From Eubacteriaceae bacterium (GTDB lineage Bacteria > Bacillota > Clostridia > Eubacteriales > Eubacteriaceae): DNA of 64,000 nt. The stretch is taken from contig JAAYJS010000018.1 in NCBI GenBank assembly GCA_012522805.1, forward strand, positions 1 to 64,000, written 5' to 3'. Positions within the stretch are counted from its first letter, which is position 1. Each line of letters opens with the position of its first letter. The position numbers and the translations under genes were made by a program. Below the pieces are notes generated by a model that saw only the letters and a list, made by a program, of their open reading frames with translations, ran no database searches and was not told where the DNA came from. Below are positions 37,604-45,602 of the stretch, one piece after another.

Positions 37604-37726
37604 GAATTTTCTCCTTTATAGTGTATTGAATACGAAATCAGCTATTATTTTTGCGGCATCAATTAAGAACACAGTATACTCAAGCTACCCATTATCTTTA
37701 CGTTGCAATTTGTGTTGAAAAATAAA

Positions 37727-37768
37727 ACAACACACCTTGATCATACGTCACTGCAAAAGATGTGTTGT
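37727..37768 (-). terminator. Terminator after the TetR gene
   Basis: ACAACACATCTT pairs with AAGGTGTGTTGT, then TTTATTTTT on the minus strand. Confidence 0.8.
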
Positions 37769-37790
37769 TGGTTTGACTTTCCATTAAACT

Positions 37791-38444
37791 TTAGGTATTG
37801 ATAAAATCATCAGCCGTAAAGCGGATGCGTTTCATAAGGGAATCTATTTTGTGAATATTTTTTTCTATAACGGCTAAGGAGGCTCCGGTTAAGCGAGCAG
37901 ACAAGGTCGAAACAAAATCCGACATTTGGTAGGGTGCTTGTTGATCCCAAAGAGATGAAGTATCGTTGACCAATTGTTTACGGGTGCCGTACTCCACGAC
38001 CAGTAATCTTTGCAACACGGCGTGGTCGATATCCAAGGACAATTCCATTATATTTTCATAGATGTTGTTTTGAAGGATTTCTTGAGTTTCTTCTAAGATG
38101 TAATCTTTTGTTATATATAGACGGTAAAGTTTTAGCAAATTCTCGTTATTAAAAATGGAACCGTAATAGAGACGATAAAAAATTAACTGGCGTTGAATTT
38201 GGTTTTCAATGTGATTCCCAACTTGTGTTTCGATTTCTGTATAAATTTTCAAAATAAATTGATGGAAAGCATCGCCCAGAAGATCATTCTTTTTGTAATA
38301 GTAGTTGACTAAACCGACGGGTACATCTGCTGTGTTGGCAATGTCCGCAATGGTTGTCTCTTTAAACCCTTTTTCATAAAAAAGTTTTTTAGCAACAGAC
38401 AAAATTTTATTTTTTGTCTCAATGCCTTTTTTATAATGACCCAT
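37791..38444 (-). CDS. TetR/AcrR-family transcriptional regulator
   Basis: 217 residues. N-terminal helix-turn-helix: KNKILSVAKKLFYEKGFKETTIADIANTADVPVGLVNYYY, the TetR pattern (quoted in part as evidence). The helical C-terminal domain has no recognised ligand pocket. It is divergent from the polyferredoxin gene across a 302-base intergenic region that contains a perfect palindrome over the ferredoxin promoter, its probable operator. Confidence 0.9.
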   Translation of the reverse strand: MGHYKKGIETKNKILSVAKKLFYEKGFKETTIADIANTADVPVGLVNYYYKKNDLLGDAFHQFILKIYTEIETQVGNHIENQIQRQLIFYRLYYGSIFNNENLLKLYRLYITKDYILEETQEILQNNIYENIMELSLDIDHAVLQRLLVVEYGTRKQLVNDTSSLWDQQAPYQMSDFVSTLSARLTGASLAVIEKNIHKIDSLMKRIRFTADDFINT

Positions 38445-38681
38445 TATTCCCCCTCTTATATTTTAGAATATAACATTCTTTCTATTATTGCATATTATTG
38501 CATAAATAAGAATAAGTTTCAATACTTTGGCCTTGAGGACAAAGTGGTTTTGCACATAAAAAAAATAGAACGTAATTGGTATAAATAAGTTAATGTGTTT
38601 AAAAACATCTCATCATAACATTTTTAGACAGAGATAACAATTCTTTTTATCGTTGTCTTTCAAAATTGTCAAAAAAATAAC

Positions 38682-38710
38682 TTGATTAACTTACTTGTAT
38701 ACACTATAAT
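38682..38710 (+). promoter_or_regulatory. Promoter of the polyferredoxin gene
   Basis: TTGATT, 17-base spacer, TATAAT; about 36 bases before the start codon. Confidence 0.7.
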
Positions 38711-38717
38711 ATACAAG
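38694..38717. promoter_or_regulatory. Palindromic operator over the -10 box
   Basis: CTTGTATA-CACTATAA-TATACAAG: perfect 8-bp arms with an 8-bp centre, spanning the TATAAT. Size and position fit a TetR-family repressor site. Confidence 0.7.
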
Positions 38718-38746
38718 GTAGATATTAGAGATTAAGGAGGAGTGCT

Positions 38747-39127
38747 GTGAAAAAAAGACTAAAGGTCGTTAACCAAAGTGATTGTCTAAAATGTTTAGCA
38801 TGTGAAGCTGCGTGCTCTATGGCATTTTATAAAGAGTTTGATCCTTCAAAGGCAAGCATTTATGTCACGGAAAAAAACAATGAACCAAAAACCGTAGTAT
38901 GTGTCCAATGTGGTAAATGTGCTAGAACTTGTGAATACGATGCGATCACACAAAACAAACGAGGTGTGTACGTCATCAACAAAAAATTGTGCACGGGCTG
39001 TGGTGAATGTGCAAAGGTATGTCCTTTTGGCGTTCTTGTTCATGAAGAAGAAAAACCGACCAAATGTATTGCTTGTGGTATCTGCGCAAGAGAATGTCCT
39101 ATGGATGTTTTAGCAGTGGTGGATTGA
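38747..39127 (+). CDS. Four-cluster 4Fe-4S polyferredoxin (HycB/CooF-like)
   Basis: 126 residues with 16 cysteines in four CxxCxxxC-type sets: CLKCLACEAAC, CVQCGKCARTC, CTGCGECAKVC and CIACGICAREC. Such proteins pass electrons between a dehydrogenase and another redox partner. No partner oxidoreductase is adjacent, so it serves enzymes elsewhere. AAGGAGG before the GTG/ATG region. Probably repressed by the divergent TetR protein. Confidence 0.92.
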   Translation: MKKRLKVVNQSDCLKCLACEAACSMAFYKEFDPSKASIYVTEKNNEPKTVVCVQCGKCARTCEYDAITQNKRGVYVINKKLCTGCGECAKVCPFGVLVHEEEKPTKCIACGICARECPMDVLAVVD

Positions 39128-39157
39128 TTATAAAAAATACGGATGTTAAAATAAAAG

Positions 39158-39196
39158 ACACTCCCTCAAAGCTGTGATGCTATTTGTAGGGAGTGT
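39158..39196. terminator. Convergent terminator overlapping the mutY stop
   Basis: ACACTCCCT and AGGGAGTGT stem followed by TTTTT on the plus strand; the 3' end of mutY lies inside the stem. Confidence 0.75.
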
Positions 39197-40241
39197 TTTT
39201 ACGTGAAGAAGAATTGTAAAAACGAAGCATTTTTTTAAAAGCAGTGGGCAAAGCAAAATCCGACAAAATATTTTTAGGAGAGATAAATACACCTTTATCT
39301 CCGTCGTGTTGCACTTGTTTGATGATGTATAGGTCAATCTCCCATGTGATATGGGTAAAAACGTGCTTGGTTTTACCAATTAAACAAAGTGGTTCTGTGT
39401 ACTTGTAAGTCTTCTGCAAATAATTGCCAATTCCCTGATTTTTTTCGACGATTGGAAAACCCCATAAACCGGATAGAAGCCCCTTGTCCGGGCGCTTTTC
39501 TATCAATAACTGCCCTTTTGTATCTTCGACAAGGCAGGCTTCCATGGCAAGAGTTTTTCGTTTTATTTTTTTCTTTTTAACGGGCAATAGATGGACATGT
39601 CCCGTTTCCAAGGCACTGCAATGCTCGCGTATTGGACACAGTAAACAATAAGGGTTAGTCGGTAAACATATTAACGCACCGAGCTCCATCATGGCTTCAT
39701 TAAAATCGCCGGGTTCATCCGGCATACATTGCGATAAGGCATGTTGTATTTGCCGCTTGGTCGCTTGCTCACCGATATCGTCAAAGGAATTGGTCAACCG
39801 GCTAAAAACACGCAGGACATTGCCATCCACCGCCGCTATCTTTTCATTAAAGCAAATGCTGGCAATAGCAGCAGCAGTATAGGGGCCGATCCCGGGAAGC
39901 TTAAGCAAATCTTTATAGTTGTCCGGTATAAAGCCGTGCCATTCTGTTACGATTATTTTAGCAGCGCGATGCAAGTTTTTTGCGCGGTTGTAATAACCCA
40001 ATCCCTCCCAATGTTTCAGCAAAAGATCTTCCTCTGCGGCAGCTAAAGCCTGCACATGAGGAAAGCTTTCGACAAATCGGTTGTAATAGGGGAGCAAAGT
40101 ATCGATTTGTGTTTGCTGTGCCATAATTTCCGATATCCATACGGCATAAGGGTCTTTGGTTAGACGAAAGGGTAAAGGACGTTTATTCTTTTCAAACCAT
40201 TGGAGTAGACTTTTCGTCCATGAAAAACTTGTAGTGTTCAT
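39180..40241 (-). CDS. mutY: A/G-specific adenine DNA glycosylase
   Basis: 353 residues from ATG 40241, which aligns with known MutY starts; an 18-residue longer start at 40295 also lacks a convincing RBS. The family motif WISEIMAQQTQID carries the catalytic Glu. The HhH and Asp lie in LLKLPGIGPYTAAAI and AAVDGNVLRV. The [4Fe-4S] loop is CLPTNPYCLLCPIREHC, and a NUDIX-like C-terminal domain recognises 8-oxoG. It removes A mispaired with 8-oxoG and so prevents G-to-T changes. Confidence 0.95.
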   Translation of the reverse strand: MNTTSFSWTKSLLQWFEKNKRPLPFRLTKDPYAVWISEIMAQQTQIDTLLPYYNRFVESFPHVQALAAAEEDLLLKHWEGLGYYNRAKNLHRAAKIIVTEWHGFIPDNYKDLLKLPGIGPYTAAAIASICFNEKIAAVDGNVLRVFSRLTNSFDDIGEQATKRQIQHALSQCMPDEPGDFNEAMMELGALICLPTNPYCLLCPIREHCSALETGHVHLLPVKKKKIKRKTLAMEACLVEDTKGQLLIEKRPDKGLLSGLWGFPIVEKNQGIGNYLQKTYKYTEPLCLIGKTKHVFTHITWEIDLYIIKQVQHDGDKGVFISPKNILSDFALPTAFKKMLRFYNSSSRKNTPYK

Positions 40242-40367
40242 AAAAAAAAGTATATCACACTCTTGTATATAAAAAGGATACCTTAATTTGAACATGTCCT
40301 ATAAAATCGAAGCGACTGTCTCATCATATTTTATAGTAAAAACTTATTATAATATTTCGTCTTTTCC

Positions 40368-40396
40368 TTGACATGTATTTACATTCTTGTTACAAT
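40368..40396 (+). promoter_or_regulatory. Promoter of the G5/3D protein gene
   Basis: TTGACA, 17-base spacer, TACAAT; ends 43 bases before the start codon. Confidence 0.7.
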
Positions 40397-40439
40397 TCTA
40401 TATGTTTATTACGAAACTATGAAGATGAGGAAGGTCATA

Positions 40440-41504
40440 ATGAAAAATAAAGGAATACGAAATGGTATCCATCGAACAAACCGACAATTATTTTTAGCTG
40501 CCGGTTTGTGTTTAATCTTTTTGATGATTGGTGTTACAACGGCATTTAACGCTAAAAAAGATGTTACCGTTTATGTCAATGGTAATACCGTCGCAGAATT
40601 ATCCTCCAAGGGCAATCAGGAAATCATCAACGCACGGTTGAGTGACAGAATTTACGACGTCTTAACCGAAGAAGGTCTGCCCACCGGTGACGATTATGAA
40701 ATAGATGTCGATCTCAACAAACAGATTAAAGATGTTGACGAAATCAATATTAAGAAAAAAGCGGAAGGCGTTATTTCCGTCGATGGTGTCAGTACACTTT
40801 TTAAATCCGCTGCCAATACAGTGGAAGATGTCATTAAAGAAAATGAATTGGAAGTCAAAACAGACGACATTGTCGAACCCGCATTAACGACGGCTTTGAC
40901 AACAGATATCCAAGAAGTAAAAATTACTCGCGTTACTTATGGTGAAGAAAAGGGTGAAGGCGAAATTCCTTTTGAAACGGAAAATCAGGAAACTTCTTCC
41001 ATGGCCAAGGGTGTCGAAAAGGTTATTACCGAAGGTGTAAACGGTAAGGAAGCTTTTACCGATAAAATTACCTATCACGACGGCGTCGAATTTTCAAGAG
41101 AACGCATTGAAACCCAAGTTATTGAAGAGCCGGTAAAAAAAGTGGTGGAAGTTGGAACCAATGTCGGAAATGTTGGCAATGGCGGCGATGGTGGAAGCCC
41201 CTATGGCAACGAAGAAGGCGGAGTGCCGACCGGACGTTCTTTTATTGCTAATTGTACGGCCTACACCCATACAGGTAACCCCACTGCATCCGGTGTCATG
41301 CCTGTAGCCGGTGTAACCGTAGCAGCGGATCCTTCAGTTTTTCCCTTGGGTACTAGAATTTACATCCCGTACTTTAACAACACCTTTATCGTTCAAGATA
41401 CCGGTGGCGCTGTTAAGGGCAATGTGATCGATATCTTTATGGATACATACGACGAATGTGTACAATTCGGCAGAAGAGATTTGGAAGCGTATGTTGTAGA
41501 TTAA
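40440..41504 (+). CDS. Exported cell-wall protein with DUF348/G5 and 3D domains (YabE/RpfB-like)
   Basis: 354 residues from ATG 40440 (AGGAAGG upstream). An N-terminal membrane anchor/signal (LFLAAGLCLIFLMIGVTTAF) is followed by ubiquitin-like DUF348 (VTVYVNGNTV), a G5 domain (VEKVITEGVNGKEAFTDKITY, shortened) and a Gly-rich linker. The C-terminal 3D domain carries the three Asp motifs (VAADPSVFPLGT, VQDTGGAVKG, IDIFMDTYDEC), as in lytic transglycosylase-like MltA folds. It is expected to cleave peptidoglycan or remodel the wall outside the membrane. Confidence 0.9.
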   Translation: MKNKGIRNGIHRTNRQLFLAAGLCLIFLMIGVTTAFNAKKDVTVYVNGNTVAELSSKGNQEIINARLSDRIYDVLTEEGLPTGDDYEIDVDLNKQIKDVDEINIKKKAEGVISVDGVSTLFKSAANTVEDVIKENELEVKTDDIVEPALTTALTTDIQEVKITRVTYGEEKGEGEIPFETENQETSSMAKGVEKVITEGVNGKEAFTDKITYHDGVEFSRERIETQVIEEPVKKVVEVGTNVGNVGNGGDGGSPYGNEEGGVPTGRSFIANCTAYTHTGNPTASGVMPVAGVTVAADPSVFPLGTRIYIPYFNNTFIVQDTGGAVKGNVIDIFMDTYDECVQFGRRDLEAYVVD

Positions 41505-41519
41505 AAATAAAAACAACCT

Positions 41520-41554
41520 ATCCGGTTTGTGATTTGTCGCAAACCGGATTTTTT
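41520..41554 (+). terminator. Terminator after the 3D protein
   Basis: ATCCGGTTTG/CAAACCGGAT stem with TTTTTT tail. Confidence 0.9.
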
Positions 41555-41664
41555 AATATTTGGACAAAAGAAGGGCAAGATCCAACTTGTACTGAAAGCA
41601 ATACTTTACAAAACCATGTGCAATTGTTATATTGTATACAATAATGTCTAGGAGTAAAGCAAAA

Positions 41665-42732
41665 ATGAAGATTAAAATTGAGAAAAGACAGGAGCTCAAA
41701 CCAAAACTTGACGAAAGTAACTTAGAATTCGGAAAAGAATTCACCGATCATATGTTCTTAATGAACTATACGTTGGGCCAAGGATGGCACGATGCGCGCA
41801 TTGTACCCTATGGTCCCATCGAGATGTCGCCGGCTGCTATGGTGTTGCACTATGCCCAAGAGACCTTTGAAGGCCTAAAAGCATACAAGCGCCCCGATGG
41901 CAAAATCCAATTGTTTCGCCCTGAGGAAAACTTTAAACGCCTCAACCGATCCAACGATAGAATGTGCATCCCGCGATTTGACGAGGACTTTGCCATCAAG
42001 GCGTTGAAAACCCTAGTCGAAATAGATCAGGATTGGGTTCCCCATGCACCGGGCACATCCCTTTACATTCGCCCCTTTATTTTTGCAACCAGTCCCTTTA
42101 TCGGTGTGCGAGAAAGTAGGACCTATCTATTTTGTATCATTCTAAGTCCCGTAGGTTCTTACTACCCCGGTGGCTTGGCACCGACAAAAATGTATATAGA
42201 AGATGTCTTTGCAAGAACTGTTTTGGGTGGTACCGGAGAAGCAAAATGCGGTGGCAATTACGCCGGTGGCTTAGCAGCCCAAAAGAAAGCTGCCAGCAAA
42301 GGCTTTGAACAAATTCTCTGGTTGGACGGTGCTGAAAGAAAATATATTGAAGAAGTAGGCACCAGCAATGTCTTCTTTAAAATTGACGGCAAGTTTTACA
42401 CACCGGAACTCAGCGGTACCATTTTGCCGGGTATTACTAGAAAAAGTATCATCGAATTGCTGAAAAGCTGGGGAGAGACCGTCATTGAATGTAAAATGAC
42501 GATCGATGAATTGGTCGATTATCACCGTCAAGGCAAAGTAGAGGAAGTCTTTGCGACGGGAACCGCAGCCGTCATCTCTCCGATCGGAAGTTTGGACTAC
42601 ATGGGCGAAACCTTAGTATTTCATGACAATCAAATCGGAGAATACTCACAAAAAGTGTACGATGAATTATTCGGCATCCAAACAGGCCAATTGCCGGACC
42701 CCTTCGGTTGGACAGTTTTAATTGATGAATAA
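41665..42732 (+). CDS. ilvE: Branched-chain amino-acid aminotransferase
   Basis: 355 residues from ATG 41665 with TAGGAG upstream; the track start has 11 extra residues. The class IV fold is supported by GPIEMSPAAMVLHYAQETFE, the Lys in KCGGNYAGGLAAQKKA, the EEVGTSNVFF motif and LPGITRKSI. It transfers the amino group between Val/Leu/Ile and 2-oxoglutarate using PLP. Monocistronic; no T-box seen in the short leader. Confidence 0.95.
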   Translation: MKIKIEKRQELKPKLDESNLEFGKEFTDHMFLMNYTLGQGWHDARIVPYGPIEMSPAAMVLHYAQETFEGLKAYKRPDGKIQLFRPEENFKRLNRSNDRMCIPRFDEDFAIKALKTLVEIDQDWVPHAPGTSLYIRPFIFATSPFIGVRESRTYLFCIILSPVGSYYPGGLAPTKMYIEDVFARTVLGGTGEAKCGGNYAGGLAAQKKAASKGFEQILWLDGAERKYIEEVGTSNVFFKIDGKFYTPELSGTILPGITRKSIIELLKSWGETVIECKMTIDELVDYHRQGKVEEVFATGTAAVISPIGSLDYMGETLVFHDNQIGEYSQKVYDELFGIQTGQLPDPFGWTVLIDE

Positions 42733-42739
42733 AGAATGA

Positions 42740-42763
42740 ACGGAGTGAAAGCTCCGTTTTTTA
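42740..42763 (+). terminator. Terminator after ilvE
   Basis: ACGGAG-TGAAAG-CTCCGT then TTTTTA. Confidence 0.9.
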
Positions 42764-42803
42764 TTCTCGATCAACATCGAGCAATCAACAAGAGTAAATA
42801 TAT

Positions 42804-42980
42804 TTAAAAACGCGACGTCTTTGGTAAATCTTCAAAACAAATACCCATAATGTCGCAAACTTGATTGAGACGATAAATAGCGTTTTGACGATGAAGGTTC
42901 AAAGCTTTATGTAGTCGCGGATAGGTTTTGCCCATGTAGGAAGTAAACATCATCTTTTCAAGATGATCTCAATGGATAGA
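42804..42980 (-). pseudogene. 3' remnant of a PucR/CdaR-type regulator
   Basis: An open stretch of about 58 codons on the minus strand ends at TAA 42804 and contains LHKALNLHRQNAIYRLNQVC, matching the C-terminal HTH_30 of PucR/CdaR proteins (LHVHRNTLLYRLNKI). It is closed upstream by an in-frame TGA and has no start. Too short for the ORF track. The rest of the gap to the tRNAs shows no gene. Confidence 0.65.
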
Positions 42981-43171
42981 TGAAAATAGATATCGTAGAT
43001 GGATCCTTTGTATTACCTGTTAAAAGAAAATCAGATCAAAAACTGCATTCGCTTAGTTGATTAAAATTTATGATTGTTCATTCAGAAATAAAAGACACTT
43101 CAAATGCTATGATCGCATTGAATTTAGCCATTAACGGAAGTTTTTTAAGGTAAAATTGACCGCTCCATTGC

Positions 43172-43200
43172 TTGACAAATAATTGAGAACTTGTTATAAT
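43172..43200 (+). promoter_or_regulatory. Promoter of the tRNA-Ser pair
   Basis: TTGACA, 17-base spacer, TATAAT; 22 bases before the first tRNA. Confidence 0.9.
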
Positions 43201-43222
43201 AAATTTCGCATTTATTTAATGA

Positions 43223-43311
43223 CGAGAGGTAGCGAAGTGGTCATAACGAGGCGGTCTTGAAAACCGTTAGGGTGCAAGCCCACGTGGGTTCGAATCCCAC
43301 CCTCTCGGCCA
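43223..43311 (+). tRNA. tRNA-Ser (TGA)
   Basis: 89 bases, class II with a long variable arm; acceptor CGAGAGG/CCTCTCG, anticodon TGA in TCTTGAAAA, T arm GTGGGTTCGAATCCCAC, discriminator G and encoded CCA. Confidence 0.95.
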
Positions 43312-43355
43312 GAATCTTTCAAAACAACTCTGTTAAAAATGCTTATGACGACAGT

Positions 43356-43447
43356 GGAGAAGTACTCAAGTGGCTATAAGAGGTACCCCTGCTAAGGGTA
43401 TAGGCCGTTTACGCGGTGCGAGGGTTCAAATCCCTCCTTCTCCGCCA
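43356..43447 (+). tRNA. tRNA-Ser (GCT)
   Basis: 92 bases, class II; acceptor GGAGAAG/CTTCTCC, anticodon GCT in CCTGCTAAG, long variable arm, GAGGGTTCAAATCCCTC T arm, encoded CCA. Confidence 0.95.
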
Positions 43448-43461
43448 TGATTTGAACATTC

Positions 43462-43498
43462 AAAAGCCTTGATAACTTTTGTTTTCAAGGCTTTTTAT
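43462..43498 (+). terminator. Terminator of the tRNA-Ser operon
   Basis: AAAAGCCTTGA and TCAAGGCTTTTT around a 12-base loop. Confidence 0.9.
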
Positions 43499-43526
43499 TA
43501 TTGCCATCTATTGCCCTATGCTTTCT

Positions 43527-43615
43527 CATGGACCTTTACAGCTGTGGAAGAGATATTGGATTAAAAATAAAAATGAAGCGACAGGAGCATGGACCTTTAC
43601 AGCTGTGGAAGAGAT
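43527..43615 (+). repeat. Two copies of a 28-bp direct repeat, 61-bp period
   Basis: CATGGACCTTTACAGCTGTG continuing with GAAGAGAT occurs exactly at 43527-43554 and 43588-43615, separated by 33 bases. Similarity partly continues after the unit (GGATTAA). The core ACAGCTGT is palindromic. No third copy, no cas gene. Confidence 0.8.
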
Positions 43616-43710
43616 GGATTAAGAATTTATGTCATTTTGAAACAGGTGGATGTTTTTCGCTTGCAAAATTATATGATTAAGTTTAAGATAGAGGCAATAA
43701 AAAGTAAAAA

Positions 43711-43791
43711 ACGGGAGCTGTCAAAGGCTGAGAGGAGGGCATGCCCTCGACCGTAGACCTGATTCGGATAATGCCGACGGAGGAATGATAA
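43711..43791 (+). promoter_or_regulatory. TPP riboswitch (THI element) of thiSFGH
   Basis: Contains the conserved GGGAGC...GCTGAGAGGAGGGC...ACCCTGA-like ACCTGATTCGGATAATGCC and ending GACGGAGG, the two TPP-binding arms of the thi-box. Binding of thiamine pyrophosphate would lower expression of the operon. Confidence 0.95.
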
Positions 43792-43802
43792 CGCGAATAC
43801 CT

Positions 43803-43846
43803 GTCCTTTTTGTCGACGTCCGATGTCGGCAGAAAGGATTTTTTTT
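43803..43846 (+). terminator. Expression-platform terminator of the first TPP riboswitch
   Basis: TCCTTTTTGTCGAC and GTCGGCAGAAAGGA form a stem followed by T8 directly before the thiS ATG. The AAAGGA ribosome-binding site is in the stem, so translation may be blocked too. Confidence 0.85.
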
Positions 43847-44041
43847 ATGATCATCATTAACGGAAAAGAAATGGCTCTTCAATGGGAAACCCTGGAGGAT
43901 TACATCCTTTCTCAAAACTATCTCCTCGAGCATATCGCTGTGGAGCGTAATGAGGTCATTGTGCCGAAGGCGGCTTATGGGCAAACAAAACTGTTGCGTG
44001 GAGATCGTTTGGAGGTCGTTTGTTTTGTCGGAGGTGGCTGA
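43847..44041 (+). CDS. thiS: ThiS sulfur-carrier protein
   Basis: 64 residues from ATG 43847; the track start at 43823 would lie in the terminator stem. Ubiquitin-like fold ([20 protein letters not shown]) and the essential C-terminal Gly-Gly (FVGGG, with one extra Gly). It is adenylated by ThiF, thiocarboxylated and gives sulfur to ThiG. Directly downstream of the TPP riboswitch. Confidence 0.93.
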   Translation: MIIINGKEMALQWETLEDYILSQNYLLEHIAVERNEVIVPKAAYGQTKLLRGDRLEVVCFVGGG

Positions 44042-44042
44042 G

Positions 44043-44678
44043 GTGCAGATCACACGGGAGCAATGGTTGGCGACCTTGTCCCAAAGGCAGGGGCGGGCAC
44101 TGGTGGACAAATTTCAGAAAGCGCGGGTGGCAGTATGCGGTTTGGGCGGTTTAGGCTCTCACATTGCTCTGACTTTGGCGCGAAGCGGTGTCGGTCATTT
44201 AAGTTTAATAGACTTCGACCGGGTCGATTTGAGCAACATTCACCGACAAGCTTATCGCTTAACGCATATCGGCAGTTATAAAACGACTGCCCTGAAGGAG
44301 ATGGTGATGGAGGTGGCGCCATTTTGTCAGGTCACCACCCACAATACCGTCCTTTGTGCGAAAAACATTGAAACCCTGTTAGCAGAGGAGGATGTGATTT
44401 GCGAAGCTTTCGACGACCCGAAGGCGAAAGCCCTATTGGTGCAGGCTGTCAGAGAGAAGATGCCGGAAAAAATGGTCATCGCCGCTTCCGGAATGGCGGG
44501 GTGGGGCAGTCCCAACACCATTCAAAGCCGTCGGGTTAGTCAAAACTTTTACTTGTGCGGAGACGAAAAATCGGGAATTGAGTCGGGTCAGAGCTTAAAC
44601 AGTGCCAGGGTGCAAGTGTGCGGAGCCCACCAAGCCACATTGATTCTCAGATGTTTGGCAGGTTTCTTAGAAGTATAA
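44043..44678 (+). CDS. thiF: ThiF adenylyltransferase
   Basis: 211 residues from GTG 44043, one base after the thiS stop, with GGAGGT upstream. Nucleotide-binding GLGGLGSHIAL, the Arg finger in NIHRQAYRL, and C-terminal VCGAHQATL. It adenylates the C-terminus of ThiS with ATP. The short MoeB/ThiF form without a rhodanese domain is typical of anaerobes. The longer ORF start at 43950 overlaps thiS and is rejected. Confidence 0.92.
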   Translation: MQITREQWLATLSQRQGRALVDKFQKARVAVCGLGGLGSHIALTLARSGVGHLSLIDFDRVDLSNIHRQAYRLTHIGSYKTTALKEMVMEVAPFCQVTTHNTVLCAKNIETLLAEEDVICEAFDDPKAKALLVQAVREKMPEKMVIAASGMAGWGSPNTIQSRRVSQNFYLCGDEKSGIESGQSLNSARVQVCGAHQATLILRCLAGFLEV

Positions 44679-44729
44679 GACGTTGACGGGATGGCATTGA
44701 CAGAAATACAATCAAATGGAGATGAAGTC

Positions 44730-45545
44730 ATGGAAAAAACGGGTTCTAACAGAACAAACAATCAAGTGCTTTCAACGGAAGATTTTTTGGAGATCGGCGG
44801 TCACCGCCTTCAATCCCGCTTTATTCTGGGATCCGGGAAATACTCTCCAAACCTAATCGAGGCGGCGGTCCATCAGGGCGGCGCAGAGATGGTCACGGTT
44901 GCCGTGAGAAGGGCGAACACGAAAGACAGTGAAAATATTATGAACTATATCCCCGATGGGGTGATCCTTTTGCCCAATACCTCCGGCGCCCGGGATGCCC
45001 GGGAAGCGGTGCGCATTGCCCGGCTGGCGAGGGAATTAGGGTGCGGGGATTTTATAAAAATTGAAATTATGAAAGATTCCAAATACTTGCTGCCGGACAA
45101 TGCAGAGACCGTCAAAGCGACGGAAGTACTGGCACAGGAGGGGTTTGTCGTCATGCCTTATATGTACCCAGACTTGTATATCGCTCGGGACTTGGTCAGT
45201 GCAGGCGCTGCCACCATTATGCCACTTGCCGCACCCATCGGGTCTAACCGAGGGCTGGTAACCGGGGAGTTTATACAAATTCTTGTAGAGGAAATCGATT
45301 TGCCCGTCATCGTCGATGCGGGTATCGGCAGTCCCTCTCAGGCCTGTGAAGCCATGGAAATGGGATGCGCCGCCGTTATGGCCAATACGGCCATTGCCAC
45401 CGCCGGCCATATTGCGACCATGGCCTCAGCCTTCGGAAAAGCCATCGCCGCAGGTCGTCAGGCCTATTTGTCCGGATTGGGTCGGGTTTTACAACGGGGC
45501 GCCTGTGCGTCGGATCCTTTGACCGGTTTTCTATACAACGACTAA
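44730..45545 (+). CDS. thiG: Thiazole synthase ThiG
   Basis: 271 residues from ATG 44730 with GGAGAT upstream. Barrel fold with the Schiff-base Lys in [20 protein letters not shown], and the phosphate-binding [14 protein letters not shown]. It builds the thiazole ring from DXP, dehydroglycine and ThiS thiocarboxylate. The ORF start at 44691 overlaps nothing useful and lacks an RBS. Confidence 0.96.
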   Translation: MEKTGSNRTNNQVLSTEDFLEIGGHRLQSRFILGSGKYSPNLIEAAVHQGGAEMVTVAVRRANTKDSENIMNYIPDGVILLPNTSGARDAREAVRIARLARELGCGDFIKIEIMKDSKYLLPDNAETVKATEVLAQEGFVVMPYMYPDLYIARDLVSAGAATIMPLAAPIGSNRGLVTGEFIQILVEEIDLPVIVDAGIGSPSQACEAMEMGCAAVMANTAIATAGHIATMASAFGKAIAAGRQAYLSGLGRVLQRGACASDPLTGFLYND

Positions 45546-45602
45546 AAAATGAAAACAAAAGAGTTTAATTTGAAAGAAAAGAACGCAAAGAGAAGTGACC
45601 AC

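Noticed and set aside
37604-37726. T-box or S-box (SAM) riboswitch upstream of cysK or ilvE
   Set aside because: Leaders are short and lack the conserved T-box sequence and S-box motifs.
43527-43615. CRISPR array
   Set aside because: Only two units, no cas gene in the window, and the sequence after the two units is partly similar, unlike unrelated spacers.
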